From assembly GCF_004337985.1 (NCBI RefSeq), contig NC_043742.1, forward strand, positions 3,706,176 through 3,770,175: a DNA stretch of 64,000 bases. The letters run 5' to 3'. The notes beneath the pieces were generated by a model. That model made no database searches. It was not told the DNA's origin and saw nothing but the letters and a program-made list of their open reading frames with translations. Position 1 is the stretch's first letter, and each line of letters begins with the position of its first letter. Origin of the DNA: Pyricularia pennisetigena (lineage: Eukaryota; Ascomycota; Sordariomycetes; Magnaporthales; Pyriculariaceae). A program made the translations under genes and the position numbers. Positions 12,380 through 24,207 of this stretch are shown piece after piece.

Positions 12380-13200
12380 CCAGAAGAAATACGGAAAATA
12401 CACGAAAATAAAGTTTACGGATACTAAGGAATTTCCAAAACATGGAAATGGTTAAAACAGCATTACATTTTTAAAAAAATACGATAAAAAGTACGAAAAA
12501 CTATTAAAAATTGCGAATTTTGCGCAAAAAGCAAATTCGCCAAATACAAGTTTTACGGGTTTTTACAACTTTTACCAACCCCTGATAAGGCCTGGTAAAC
12601 CATTATAATGGATTTTATCGTCAAATTACCATTTTCCGAAAAACCATTTACTAAAATTAAATACGACAATATATTAATAATAGTGGACAAATTTATCAAA
12701 TACGTTTATTTCCTATTTTATAAGGAAAATAGCAACGCCGAAAAAATCGCTTACATATTCCTACGAATAATTGTTAACAATTACGGATTTCCAAAAAGCA
12801 TTATTACGGATAAAAATAAATTTTTTACATTAAAATTCTGGAAATTTTTAATGGAATAGCTAGGAATTAACTCTAAGCTATTTACAGTATTCCACCTACA
12901 AATAGACGGATAAATTAAACGAGCAAACCAGATATTAAAACAATATTTAAAATGCTATATGAACCATAAACAGGACAATTGGGTACGGTTATTACCCATA
13001 GCATAATTCGCTTATAACAGTTTAAAAAATGAAAGTATTAAGATAACCCCGTTTTATATTAATTACGGATTTAACCCTGCGGTATATGGAGAACTAAACA
13101 CCACAATTACGGCCCCACGAGCCGATAAGCAAATAAAAAACTACGAAAATTCCTCCGAAAATTTCAACAGGAATTGGAATTCGTACGAAAAAAATGACCA
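12380..13200 (+). pseudogene. Gypsy 1 integrase remnant
   Basis: An HHCC zinc-finger remnant (CEFC at about 12515) is followed by the catalytic core. The frame 12608-12859 reads MDFIVKLPFS, ILIIVDKFIKYVYF (first Asp) and GFPKSIITDKNKFF (second Asp). Stops at 12858 and 12913 interrupt the rest. Numerous fungal chromoviruses share this spacing. Confidence 0.85.
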
Positions 13201-13630
13201 AATACGCCAACCAATATCAGATAAAGGGATTATCCTTCCAAAAAGGAGATAGCGTTTATTTTATTCGACGTAGTATTAAAATACAACGACCAAATAACAA
13301 ACTTGAATCTAAAAAGCTTGGATTTTTTAAAATCGATAAAAAAATCAGCGAAACCAATTACAAACTATTATTACCAGGAATTATAAAAATTTACCCAACG
13401 TTCCACGTATTATTAATAAAACCAGCACCACCCGGTACCAGTATATAAAAAATAATTGAAATCGACGTAAAAAAGTATACGACGTCGAACGAATATTGGA
13501 CCATAAACGCAACCACGGTAAAACAGAATATTTTGTTAAATGGGAAAATTATAAATACGAAAAAAACATTTGGGAACCTTTTAACCACCTCCAAAATTGC
13601 CAGGAATTACTCCGCCAATACTATTAAAAG
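13194..13630 (+). pseudogene. Gypsy 1 integrase C-terminus and chromodomain
   Basis: The frame 13194-13448 covers the integrase C-terminal beta-rich domain (KKLGFFKIDKKISETNYKL, then LPGIIKIYPTFHVLL, the 'HPVFHVS' block). A chromodomain follows in a shifted frame at about 13475-13625, with YDVERILDHK, EYFVKWENY and NIWEPFNHL. Chromodomains bind methylated histone H3 and direct chromovirus insertion to heterochromatin. That fits the nested position of all three copies, but it is inference here. Confidence 0.85.
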
Positions 13631-13639
13631 CTGGATTTG

Positions 13640-14511
13640 CGAACAAATTAACCAAAAAAAGAGGACGATTTAAAAAAGCACTATTTACCATTCCCAAAAA
13701 TTAAAGATCGACCAGGATTCGAAACCATACCACCAAACGAACCTACAACAAAAACAATTAACACATATTATAAATTAAAATATACGAACAAAGCAGTTCA
13801 CCGACCGAATATGGCGCAAAAACATTTATTTTATCTAATAACAAAGGATTTAAAGGATTTATGGGGAAGGACGAATCCCAAACAAAATTGTAATCCGGAA
13901 AAAGCGATTCCAGGGACATTTTAGGAAGAATTTCGGCCGATCGTCGTCGCTCCTCCTGTTATGCTTCCTTACGTTTAATTCGATCCAATTCCTCCAAATC
14001 ATTAATCCCGCGAAATACAGCTCGCATTATTTTTTCAGACTACAATTTTTTTTTGTTTTCGCAAACGGAGAAATTTTAACTATTTTTTTTTAAATTTTTT
14101 GCTATTTTGCCAAAATATTTTTCTCCAAAACCTCCATTTTGACATTAAATTTGGAATATTGCCGACCGATATTGCGCAATTAAACATTGACAATACCTAA
14201 TACGTCGCAACCGGAACGGTTAACACGAAAATATTCGATGCAGCGAAAAGAATATTGCGGTAAAATTGTATAACGTATTATACCGCGGGATTCGTAATAG
14301 GAACAAAAAAGCATATTTATAAAAAAAGGAAGGAAAAAAGCGAAAAAGGCGTAACGACGTTTTATCGACGAACGACCAAATTTTGATTTAATTATACGAT
14401 TAAATATAACGCAAAAAAATCAACCAGGAAAAAAGGAAAACAAAATAAAGATTTGGGGGATACGGATTATTTAAAGGTTAAAGGGATTTGGTTAAAAGAA
14501 AGGAGATTTAA
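13640..14511 (-). pseudogene. Gypsy 1 3' region with antisense reading frame
   Basis: About 870 bp lie between the chromodomain and the 3' LTR with no sense-strand frame. On the opposite strand the sequence corresponds to the conserved antisense frame best preserved in gypsy 3 (40028-40375). A purine tract with AAAAGAAAGGAG ends at about 14508, immediately before the LTR. Confidence 0.5.
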
Positions 14512-14942
14512 TGTTATGACCAAATAGTTGGGCCGGTACCAATAAGGCCAGGCGGGGTTACACCCCTCCTAACGATATACGGAACCCGATCGATAATAAC
14601 GGGATTAGATAAGGAAAAGAATCACGTAATTTCACGTAACCACTAAAAAAGCGATTTTTTGTAATTTGTAAAACCTCGATTGGGAATTACAAATTAAATA
14701 GATTAGGAAAATTATATTTGGAATATAATTTATATAACACACGCTTATTATTATGTAAATAAATTCGATTTTAGGATTGCTTAGCAGCAATTAAATTTTA
14801 ATTAGCCTCAATATTTACTTGAGAACGATTATAATTTCACCCCAGTTATTGAAAACCCCCGTTACCCAGTTAAGACGCTCAGTTGCTTCAACCCACTGTA
14901 CTTTAACCTAAGAACAGGTTACCCGATACCCTGATCGTAACA
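14512..14942 (+). repeat. Gypsy 1 3' LTR
   Basis: This 431-bp LTR starts TGTTATGACC and ends TCGTAACA at 14942, followed by the ATTTG duplication. It differs from the 5' LTR almost only by C/T and G/A exchanges, in keeping with RIP acting on two originally identical repeats. Confidence 0.92.
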
Positions 14943-15573
14943 ATTTGGTTTCACATGGACGTCTTTTTACACACGTAGTCCTATCCCTGAAACTGTGGTT
15001 TTATTATCGTTAAAATTGGTAAAAATATAAAGGAATTTCGATTATAAATTATATATAAAAAATATATATTTTGCCTATGCGCTTATTTAACTGCTTATAT
15101 AATCCGGTATATGCACCAAGAACTATGATAACAGTACATATATATACATGACCCTCCACGTGCAAAAATTATAAAATTTGGTAAGCAATTAAAAATAATA
15201 TTAAAATAAATCGAAAATCGAAAAACCAGTACCGCCATGAACGGATTAAGGGCAGGTGGTATCCAAATCGACCGTTATAACAGATAAAAAAATAAATCAA
15301 ATCGCTGCTAATAGCGGTACTAAACGCTATTTTCAACGATATTTTCTTTTTTTCAATTTTTTGCGTAATTGTAGACTAATAAAGAGTGTCGGTCGAAAAA
15401 AGGCCAAAAATACCGCCATAAACGGCCAAAATCGACAAATTGTCCTTAAACCTGAACTAAAGCGTTTTTTGGAAAGGCCCATAGGTACATTGCAAAGCCG
15501 CAATTGAGCCACGAAGTGGAGCGAAGTGGATCAATTGTGGAGCTCTGGGTTTCAGGGATGAGCCCTGAGACTA

Positions 15574-16117
15574 AATTTTGCCGCGAACGACGATTTTAAA
15601 TATCTGTCGTCGGAGGAACGCCGTTTTGCTGGTTATGCTATCGCAATTCGCGAGTTGAACGTTTTATGGATTAAAGGAATTATATAAACCGAATATATTA
15701 TTTGTTTAAGGAAAAGGATAAAAAGGAAAGTAATAACGAAGACGTTTGACCTAATATGTAGCGTTATAGTTTTGTAACGCTGTTTTTGTTTTTTTTTGCC
15801 TTTGGTAAAAACGTTGCGTTATTTTCCGGTGTTTTTTAACGAAATGTTTCGTTTTGTGGCGCAGCTTTCTAATCGCCAACGACGCATTATATCGTTTCGC
15901 CGCTCCCAATCAATGTAATTTGTTTTTTAATCTTTTTGTCTTTCCTATAAACCCCGTAACCTTTTAACCATGCTTTTAATTCGTATTACCGTCGAATGGA
16001 TATTCATAAACTGGGTTAAAATCCTATTGGGCGTTTTTATCGTTATAAAATTTGCCGGATTGGTTTTTCCTAAAATAAAATTTATTTAATTTTTTCAATT
16101 TTACGATTTTTATATAA
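15574..16117 (-). other. Unassigned AT-rich sequence, probably 3' part of a copia B element
   Basis: No intact gene is present. A short plus-strand frame at 15575-15688 looks protein-like (LSSEERRFAGYAIAIREL) but ends at a stop and matches nothing I recognise. Because the copia B RNase H frame runs into this stretch from the right on the minus strand, the sequence next to it is most simply the 3' end of that element. Confidence 0.35.
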
Positions 16118-16800
16118 CTATTTTGAATTTAAAAAATCAATTATAAATCGTTTTTCCGCTATTATCCCCAATTGCATCGAATAAAAGTATAACGATAGGT
16201 TATCCGTATATATTACCATAGGTGAAGGAGGTAAATTTGACTTTTGCAAAATGGTCGCGATAATGGTTTTTAATACAAATTCAATATCAAATCCACTAAC
16301 CATACCGTAAATTTCGCTTGCCAACACGTTTCTTGTACTGTTGTAGCATTTAGTCGATAGCCAATGTATACTATTAGCGGTTACCTGAAAAGCGGTTGCC
16401 TGATTTACGGAGTATTCGTTCCCGTAAAATATTACGTATCCGATTTGGGAATTAAAATCCTTATTATTGGCAAAGGACCCGTCGATAAACACGTATAACT
16501 TCGCCGTTTTAAAGTTCATTTGGATATAGGAAAGCCTTTTTTGTGCGTTCTGGCGTTGCCAGTCGATTCGTTTATTTACCAAATTATAATCTTCGTTGTC
16601 GGGTTTTATTCTTTGCGCGGCTGCTGTATAGTCGAATTCAATTTCTGGTGTATAGATCGATGTAGCGTACGTTTTTTTGGCTCGTTAAGCAATATATTTG
16701 TATTTTGTTCCTGGTTGGTTCGTCGTTACAACTTGCAGCCTATCGAGTTGTCCTTTTCGGCGCACATCCAAACCTTTATTATAAATTTTAATTAGACACT
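16118..16800 (-). pseudogene. Copia family B RNase H remnant
   Basis: A 154-codon minus-strand frame (16582-16118) reads KLYVFIDGSFANNKDFNSQI, then SIHWLSTKCYNSTRNVLASE, MVIYTDNLSLYFY and EKRFIIDFL. This is the RNase H domain of a second fungal copia group, clearly different from family A: a D in FIDGSF, an E in SEIYGM and a D in YTDNLS are the catalytic acids. Upstream sequence to about 16,800 (YTPEIEFDYTAAAQRIKPD) continues the RT-RNase H connection. The element is missing most of its pol, because its LTR-like end lies only 140 bp further on. Confidence 0.82.
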
Positions 16801-16940
16801 CGTTGAAGCTTTGCTCGTCCCTTAGCTGTAAAATGTTTATGGTTTAGCCTAAAAACCTGTTTTTTCGATTTCCTGTTACTTTTTCCGAATAAACCTTTCA
16901 TTTCCCAAATTTAACGTATTTGTCAATTAGCTTTTCGTAA

Positions 16941-17149
16941 TGTCAATCGATCAATAGAGCGTTATTATACAAATATAAAAGATATGAATTATATATGTTC
17001 TATGAAACTGTCTAGAGGTGAGCTTGTGAACGTCCTTCCGTCTTATATTCGCAACTGGGCGGGTGAATAAAGTGCAATTGGCCTGTACGGCATTTCACGT
17101 AATTTATCGCTTTATTATTAATTTAACCGCGATTCCCTCTATTCCAATA
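16941..17149 (-). repeat. Copia family B LTR
   Basis: This stretch of about 209 bp matches 49663-49870. Read on the minus strand it starts TATTGGAATAGAGGGAATC, a mutated form of the TGTTGGAATA opening common in copia LTRs. Both copies are followed on the internal side by TTACG(C)AAAAGCTA. Since the RNase H lies only about 360 bp downstream, an internal deletion must have removed gag, integrase and RT. Confidence 0.72.
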
Positions 17150-17412
17150 CCGGCAATTTCTTCTTTTCTGCACGCGGTCACCAACCTCCAATCCAGTGGC
17201 AATAACAATCTATAAAACGAAAACAACGAAAACAATTATATGATCTGCGATAAAATTTCTAAAAATCGTTTTAATGCTTATTCGTTGCGCCTTTGCTTTC
17301 CGCAACCAGTTATAAATTCCTATTATCGTTTATATTAACCCACGAAACCTTTTTAAAATACAATAGCTTTAAATAGTTTTGTTTAACGTTCCTATTTTTC
17401 ATTCACCTTATT
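17150..17412. other. Unassigned host sequence left of gypsy 2
   Basis: These 263 bp are less AT-skewed than their neighbours and contain no open frame of note. They form the left side of the gypsy 2 insertion site, ending in the TTATT duplication at 17408-17412. The right side resumes at 24665. Confidence 0.4.
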
Positions 17413-17864
17413 TGTTACGATCAAGGTATCGGGTAACCTGTTCTTAGGGTAAAGTACAGTGGGTTGAAGCAACTGAGCGTCTTAACTGGGTAACTGGGGT
17501 TCTTAATAACTGGGGTGAAGTTATAATCGTTTTCAAATAAATATTAAGGTTAACTAGAGTTTAATTGCTGCTAAGCAATCCTAAAATCGAATCTATTTAC
17601 ATAATAATGAACGTGCTTTATATAAATTATATTCCGAATATAATTTCCTTAATTTCGCTGGATTAGTGAGATCATTTTCCTTAATCTGTTGTAATCTCAA
17701 AAAATCATTGAGATTATTTTTTTGGCGATTACGTGGCGTTACGTGACTTTTCCCTTAGGTAATCGATGTTCTATTGTCGGTAATTTCTTTGGGCGAATGT
17801 CGTTAGGAGGGGTGTAACCCCGCCTGGCCTCATTGGTACCGACCCATCTTATTTGGTCGTAATA
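17413..17864 (-). repeat. Gypsy 2 3' LTR
   Basis: This 452-bp LTR is on the left because the element is reversed. A purine-rich tract on the minus strand (AAGGAAGGGGAGACC) abuts it at 17865-17881, as expected for the plus-strand priming site of reverse transcription. Confidence 0.92.
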
Positions 17865-18269
17865 TCAGGTCTCCCCTTCCTTAACCAAGTCCCTTTAACC
17901 TTTAAATAATTTATATTCCCCTAATTTTTGTTTTTATTTCCATATTCCTTCCTTGCTAACCTTTTTGCGCCATATTTAATCGCGTAACCAAATCAAAATC
18001 TGGTCGTTCGTCAACAGAACGTCGCCACGCTTTCCTCTTTTCCCTATTATCGACCGACATTGTCGAAATACCTTCCTGCAATCCCTGCTATACCAAAGGC
18101 GTAGCATTTTATTAAATATTTCCGCAGGATTTTACTCGTTATATGGAATACGTTCGTTCCAACCGTTTTGGTTACGACGTATTGGGTTTATCCGCTGTTT
18201 AAATCCGTTACATTGGTCGCCAGTATTCGAAACTGGATACGGAGGTTAAAACGTTTAAAAAACAAATTT

Positions 18270-18670
18270 ACGCGCAATAGGCGAAATTATTTCGTTTGCG
18301 AAAGCAAAAAAAATTATGGTTTGAAAAAATAATGCGAATTATATTTCGCGGGATTAATAATTTGGAGGAATTGGATCGCGTGGAGCGTAAAAAGGTAAAA
18401 TAGGAAAAGCGGCGGCGATCGTCCGAAATTTTTCCTAAAATATTATTCGAATCGCTTTTTCCGGATTCCAATTTTATTTGGGATTTAACCTTCCCGATAA
18501 ATCCTTTAAATCTTTTTTTATTGGATAAAATAAATGTTTTTGCACAATATTCGGTCGGTGAATTGCTTTTATCCGTATATTTTAATTTGTTAATATATAT
18601 TAATCGTTTTTTTGTAAATTCGTTTGGTGGTGTGGTTTCGAATCTTGGTCGATTTTTAGCTTTTGGGAAT
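18270..18670 (+). pseudogene. Gypsy 2 antisense frame, broken
   Basis: On the plus strand, antisense to the gypsy genes, this stretch reads IMRIIFRGINNLEELDRVER and further matches to the 115-codon frame of gypsy 3. Here it is interrupted by stops at positions where gypsy 3 has sense codons. It lies between the chromodomain and the 3' LTR in all three copies. Confidence 0.5.
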
Positions 18671-18749
18671 AATAAATAATATTTTCTTAAATCGTCCTTT
18701 TTTTTTTAGCTAATTTGCTCGCAAATCCAGTTCCTGGTAATATTAACGG

Positions 18750-19760
18750 AGTAATTCCTGGCAATTTTGGAGGTGGTTAAGGGGTTCCCAAATGTTTTTT
18801 TCGTATCCGTAATTTTCCCATTTAATAAAGTATTCTGTTTTACCGTAATTGCGTTTATAATCCAATATTCGTTCGACGTCGTATGTTTTTTTTTCGTCGA
18901 TTTCGATTATTTTTTATATATTGGTGCCGGGTAGTGCTGGTTCCAATAATAATACGTGGAATATTGGGTGAATTTTTATAATTCCTGGTAATAATAATTT
19001 GTAATTGGTTTCGCTAATTTTTTTATCGATTTTAAAAAGTCCAAACTTTTTGTAATTAAATTTGTTATTTGGTCGTTGTGTTTTAATATTACGCCGAATA
19101 AAATAAGCGCTATTTCCCTTTTGGAAGGATGGTCCCTTTATCCGATATTGGTTAACGTATTTAATTATTTTTTTTCGTACGAATTCCAATTCCTGTTGGA
19201 ATTTTTGGTGGAGTTTTCGTAATTCGTTTATTTATTTATCGGTTCGTGGGGCCGTAGTCGTGGTTTTTGGTTTTCCATATACCGTAAGGTTAAATCCGTA
19301 ATTGGCATAAAACGGGGTTATTTTAATACTTTTATTCTCTAAGCTGTTATATGCGAATTATGTTGTGGGTAATAGCCGTACTCAATTATCCTGTTTGTGG
19401 TTTATATAGCATTTTAGGTATTGTTCCAATATTTGGTTTACTCGTTTTATTTATCCATTTATTTGTGGGTGGAATGCTGTAAATAATTTATGGTCGGTTC
19501 CTAGCTATTTTATCAAAAATTTCCAGAATTTTAATGTAAAAAATTTATCTTTATCCGTAATAATGTTTTTTGGAAATCCGTGGTTGCTAACAATTATTCG
19601 TAAAAATATATAAACGATTTTTTCGGCGTTGCTACTTTCCTTATAGGGTAAAAAATAAACGTATTTAATAAATTTGTCCATTATAATTAATATATTATTA
19701 TATTTAATTTTAGTAAATGGTTTTTCGGAAAGTGGTAATTTAACGATAAAATCCATTATA
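18750..19760 (-). pseudogene. Gypsy 2 integrase and chromodomain remnant
   Basis: The minus-strand frame 19756-19505 covers the integrase core (MDFIVKLPLS, ILIIMDKFIKYVYFLPYK, GFPKNIITDKDKFF). The frame 19189-18914 covers the integrase C-terminal domain (GPSFQKGNSAYFIRRN, LPGIIKIHPIFHVLLLEP). Chromodomain sequence is readable at about 18900-18750 (a VKWENY-like block). Confidence 0.85.
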
Positions 19761-20179
19761 ATAATTTGCTAGGCCTTATTAGGGGCTGGTAAAGGTTATA
19801 AAAACCCGTAAGGCTTATGTTTGGCGGATTTGTTTTTTGCGTAAAATTCGCAGTTTTTAATGGTTTTTCGTACTTTTTGTCGTATTCCTTTGAAATTATG
19901 GTGCTGTTTTAACCGTTTCCATATTTTGGAAATCCTTTGGTATCCGTAAGTTTTATTTTCGTAAATTTTCCGTATTTTTTCTGGTATGGTTACCGTGTTA
20001 GTCGTTATAAAATTTCGGTAAATTGGTAAAAGGTTTCCGTTGTCGTCTACCGTAAAAATTTTCCGTGTTTTTTCGGGTATTATATTTTTATAGTTTGGTC
20101 TTTTGCTGAAAACGTCGGCCCTGCCATTTTCTGTTTTTTTTCGGTAAATAATTTTAAAATGGAATTCTAATAGGAATTT

Positions 20180-21400
20180 TACCCATTTAATTTATCGTTT
20201 ATTTAACATTTTACTGGTGGTAAAATGGGTTAAGTTTTTATAGTCCGTGTAAATTAATATTTCGTATTTAATTCCGGATAATTGTGGTTTCTATTTTTCA
20301 AATGCTCGGATAATAGCCATAAATTTTTTATCGTGGATTTGGTAATTAAGTTTTAGTTTATGTAATTTTTATAAAAAAAAGGCGCAAAAATGCAGGCGTT
20401 TTTTTTCGTTTCGTTGGTTAAATTATCCTCCGATTGCGTAATCGGATACGTCGGTTTCAATTTCGAAAAGTTTCGTTGGGTCTGGTATCTTAAAAATCGG
20501 TTTTTATGCTATTGCATTTCGTAATTGTTCGAAAGCTTGCTGTATTTATTCCGTCCATTGGAACTTTAAATCCTTTTTGGTTATATTAGTCAATAGGGTG
20601 GCGATCGCGCCGTAGCCTTTAATAAATTTTTTATAAAAATTCACGAATCCAAAGAATGCCCAAACGTTTTTTACGTTTTATAATTAAAACCATTCCCTTA
20701 CTGTTTGGATTTTTAATTCTTCCATCCTAATTTTTCCAGGGGCGATAATATATTTTAGGAAATTAATTTGCTTGCTGTGAAAAATGCATTTTTCGGGTTT
20801 AATTAAAAGTTTAGCGTTTTGTAGCTTTTATAAAATTGTATGGACGTATTTTTTATGTTTTTCCAACGTTTTGGAAAAAATAAGGATATCGTCCAAGTAA
20901 ACAACGACAAAAATGTTTAAATATTCCCTAAAAACGTGGTTAATTATGGTTTAAAAGGTTGCGGGGGCGTTAGTAAAACCGAAAGGTATTACCAGGTATT
21001 CGTAATATCCTCGTTTGGTGCGAAATGCTGTTTTCCATTCCTCGCCTTCCTTTATACGGATTAAATTGTATGTTCTTTTGAAATTTAATATCGTAAACCA
21101 TTATATTTAGTAAAACATGTTTCGAAATTCTCCTATTAGTGGGAACGGGTAGTAATTTTTTATTGTAATATCGTTTAATTGTTTGTAATCCACGCATAAT
21201 CGTAATTTTCCGTTTTTTTTGGTACGAAAAGGATTGGGTATCCTGCTGGTAATGTCGATGGTTTAATATAGTTTTTTTTAAGGTTTTCCGCGAAATATTC
21301 GTTTAAAACCTCCATTTGTATCGGATTTAAACCGTATATTTTGTGGAATTTTGGTTGGGTTCCTTTTTTCAATGGTATTTCGTGGTCGAACGGACTGTGT
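20180..21400 (-). pseudogene. Gypsy 2 RT and RNase H remnant
   Basis: RT reads from [20 protein letters not shown] and [14 protein letters not shown] (frame 21372-21175) through VYLDDI near 20895 to the RNase H block near 20260. The short frame 21197-20970 is an out-of-frame shadow of the same RT. Stops of TAA/TAG type dominate. Confidence 0.82.
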
Positions 21401-22949
21401 TCGGGTAATCCTGTTTCGAATTTTTGGTTAAATAATCGTATATAATTTTGGTATTTTTCTGGGATTTTACCGTTTTTAGTCTATTTTTTCGTGGTTTATA
21501 TTGTATAATTGGATCGGTTTTGGCCTATAAATAGTCGCTTTTTTTCCGATATTGGCTCCGGGGTTGGTCGTCCTTCCTATAAATACGCCATTTGTTTTAT
21601 TTAATTTTTCCGTACCCTATATTTCCTGTATAAACCCTGTTATACTGGAAATCGTTTAATAATTAGGTGCTTTTCCTATTAAATTTGGCCTATAATCCAA
21701 TTTATCCGGGGGTTGCTCCTTTTAAACCAGGGAATTCCTAAAATCATATTTTTATTCCCTATTTCCGTAATATCTAAAATAATTTATTTTTTTCGTTTAT
21801 AGTTTTCCATTTAAAGGTATACGGTCTTTGTTTCGATAATACCGTTCCCGTATAAAATTACCTTTCCTTTTACGGTTTATAATCGATATAATTCTTCCTT
21901 TTATCGCCAAAATATTCGTAGTTTCTTCACAATTTTTGGAAAAATGTAATTGCCTTATGCTCCGCTATTAAAAAACGCTCGTATGGGTTTTCCATTAAGT
22001 CGTATATTTAGGAATATATATTCGTGTGCTGCCTTCGTGGTTTGCGTGGCGTTTAGGGTTTTTTATTCCGTTTTTGTTGCTACCGTTTGGTGCCCTGTAC
22101 CGTTTGGTTATCCTAATTTTTTGGCTTATTGGATTCGCGTCGTGGGTCCTTATTTTTTTTGTTTCGGGGCGTATGGTTGTTTTTAACGTTAATTTTATTA
22201 AATCGGTACCCTGTTGGTGCAGGCGTTTTTCGTGCGTTTATAAGTATTTCGTTATTTTTAACGTTGGGGTTCCACACAATTCTGGTTATAAATGCGGGTC
22301 CTGGTTATTGTGACTTCGTTTCGTGCCATACCTGTATTTTGGCTAATATATGTATTTTGCAAATACTTCGGGTGCATTCGTACCATAGGAATTGTCTTTA
22401 ATTGTAGTATACCATGGGGTAATCGTTACAAAGGGTAAAAATTACCGCTGGCTCGGTATTAAATTTTATTTTAATTTCCCAATTAAATAGTTCAATAATG
22501 GTATATATTTCGTGGATGCCTGTTATTTTGCGTCGTCGTGGGAAAAAATCGTGGATTATCTTTTTACTAAAATACAGTCCGCAGTTATTTCGAAAACATT
22601 TTACCCAAAAGATTTTTATATATTTGGGATATTTGGTATCCAAAATTGGGTGGTCTCCGAAAGTTGGATTAATTAATCCTGTGGGGTTTTATATCTGTAT
22701 TCGAAATAATATTCCGGGAAATTGCATTAATTGGTCGTTTCGGTATAAATCGATAAATTTCTTTTTATATATATAAGGGTTATTTTTTTTTGCTGCACTG
22801 TATGGGTCTAAAAATATAACTTTTTTTTTCGCTAAATTCGTTTTTTAACTCGTTATTAAATTCGTCCGTTGGGGCTTGTTAGATTATCCGGATACGGTAG
22901 GTTTATCCCAATAGTTCTGGTTCTAATTTTTTTAAAATATTTAATTCCG

Positions 22950-24000
22950 TAGGTTCGGGTAATTTGGCGTTTTACCTGCGTAATTGTACCGGTAATTTGG
23001 TTTTAATAAATATACGGTTTCCTATTGCTAGGGTCCGAATACCTCTAAATTTTTATGGGTACTATCCTGCGTCCATTTTTACGCTATTGTGGATTATATA
23101 ATTATCGTCGTAATATATGGTCCAGTTTTTTAAACTGTATTAATCCGGTGGTATTTGTTAATGGGTGGTGGTATTTAATCCTCGTGGTTTTTTAAAATCG
23201 GGGTGTAAGTCCGGAGTATTTTGGGGATAAAATTTGGCTATATATTTTGGTTTTTCGCATTTAAAATATTTACTACTTTTGGGGTCCTTACGAGGTTTTT
23301 TATATTAGGTCGCGTTAAAGTCTATAAATCCGTTATATATTCCGTAGGAAATATTATATTAGCGAGGCGGTTTAGGGTATTAATATTTGCGTCCCGTATT
23401 AGCTTATCGCAAAATTAGCCCCCATACGCTGCGTTTTTCGCGTCGTTCCAATTTCCGTTCGTAAAATCGGTTATCGATTTTAATTGCTAGCTTTACGTAT
23501 TCGGCTAAAGTGTCGGGTCGTTTTTTTTTAACAAATTCGTTTTTAACTTTTTTTTTAAATCCCGTATAAAAGCGTGCCATTAGGGTTTCGGGGCCCCATA
23601 ATAGTTTGGCGGTAATTTGTCGAAATTTACTGGCATATTTGGATGCCGATTTGGTTTAAATAAGGCGTACCAATTTACGCTTAACTGTACGTTCCTCGTC
23701 TGGGCTGCCGAATGCTCCCCTAAAACATTCTTCGAAATTTTCGTAATCGTCGAAAATGCGGTTAATTTTAATTTTACGGTTTTTTTCCTTATCGTGGTCC
23801 AAATAATTTCGTAGGATTAGTTCGAACCAAATAAGCGTATCGCTTTTTAATAGCGAGGTTGCGTAAGTAACCTTTTTTGCGTTATTATCGAAATTGTCCT
23901 CGTTAAAATAAAAATAAACCCGGGTTCCCGTAAAAAATCCCTGCAGGGTACCTGGGGTATTATTATAAGGTAATGGTAAAAAATATTTAATATGGTTCCT
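22950..24000 (-). pseudogene. Gypsy 2 gag remnant
   Basis: Sequence corresponding to the gag core of gypsy 3 runs on the minus strand from about 24000 to 23000. The plus-strand frames seen here (23221-23418, 23617-23814) are mirror-image shadows of it. A degenerate zinc knuckle is present near 23270. Confidence 0.65.
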
Positions 24001-24207
24001 ATTGGTTCGATTAATTTATTCGGTCATTCGTTCCTGGAATTGTCGATTTTTTGCTTGGAGCGTCGCGACCATTTAACGCAAAGCGTTAACGCTGGCCGGA
24101 ACGTTAATAATAAAAAGGGTTTAAAGGGTGGTTTTGTTGGAAAATATTATTTTGGCGATACTGTTCGGTATATTTTAAGGCAAAATATTAAACAGGAGCA
24201 ATTAAAA

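Larger units (their letters stand above)
7726..14942 (+). mobile_element. Full-length Ty3/gypsy chromovirus 1, RIP-mutated
   Basis: This is an element of about 7.2 kb with LTRs at 7726-8157 and 14512-14942, both bounded by TGTTA(C/T)GA...TCGTAA(T/C)A. A perfect 5-bp target duplication ATTTG sits at 7721-7725 and 14943-14947. Order is gag, protease, RT, RNase H, integrase, chromodomain, which defines the chromovirus branch of gypsy. The coding strand is strongly A-rich and every domain is broken by stops. It is inserted in MULE copy A, so it is younger than that copy. Confidence 0.93.
6550..15573 (+). mobile_element. MULE-like non-autonomous DNA transposon, copy A, split by gypsy 1
   Basis: Outer ends are TAGTCTCAG at 6550 and CTGAGACTA at 15573. 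Without the nested gypsy and its 5-bp duplication it measures about 1.80 kb, against 1.84 kb for copy C. The left end carries three short direct repeats built on TTGTCGCATTTCGCCGTT (about 6683-6810). The body is AT-rich with no transposase frame. CACGTG modules lie at 7589 and 15157, 346 bp apart after removing the gypsy. The 9 bases outside the ends (GTGCGGACC and AATTTTGCC) do not match, so this copy has recombined or lost one flank. Confidence 0.75.

Noticed and set aside
22026..22401. Three overlapping hydrophobic plus-strand frames that resemble membrane proteins
   Set aside because: They are mirror images of the A-rich coding strand of gypsy 2. T-rich complement always reads as Phe, Leu and Val.
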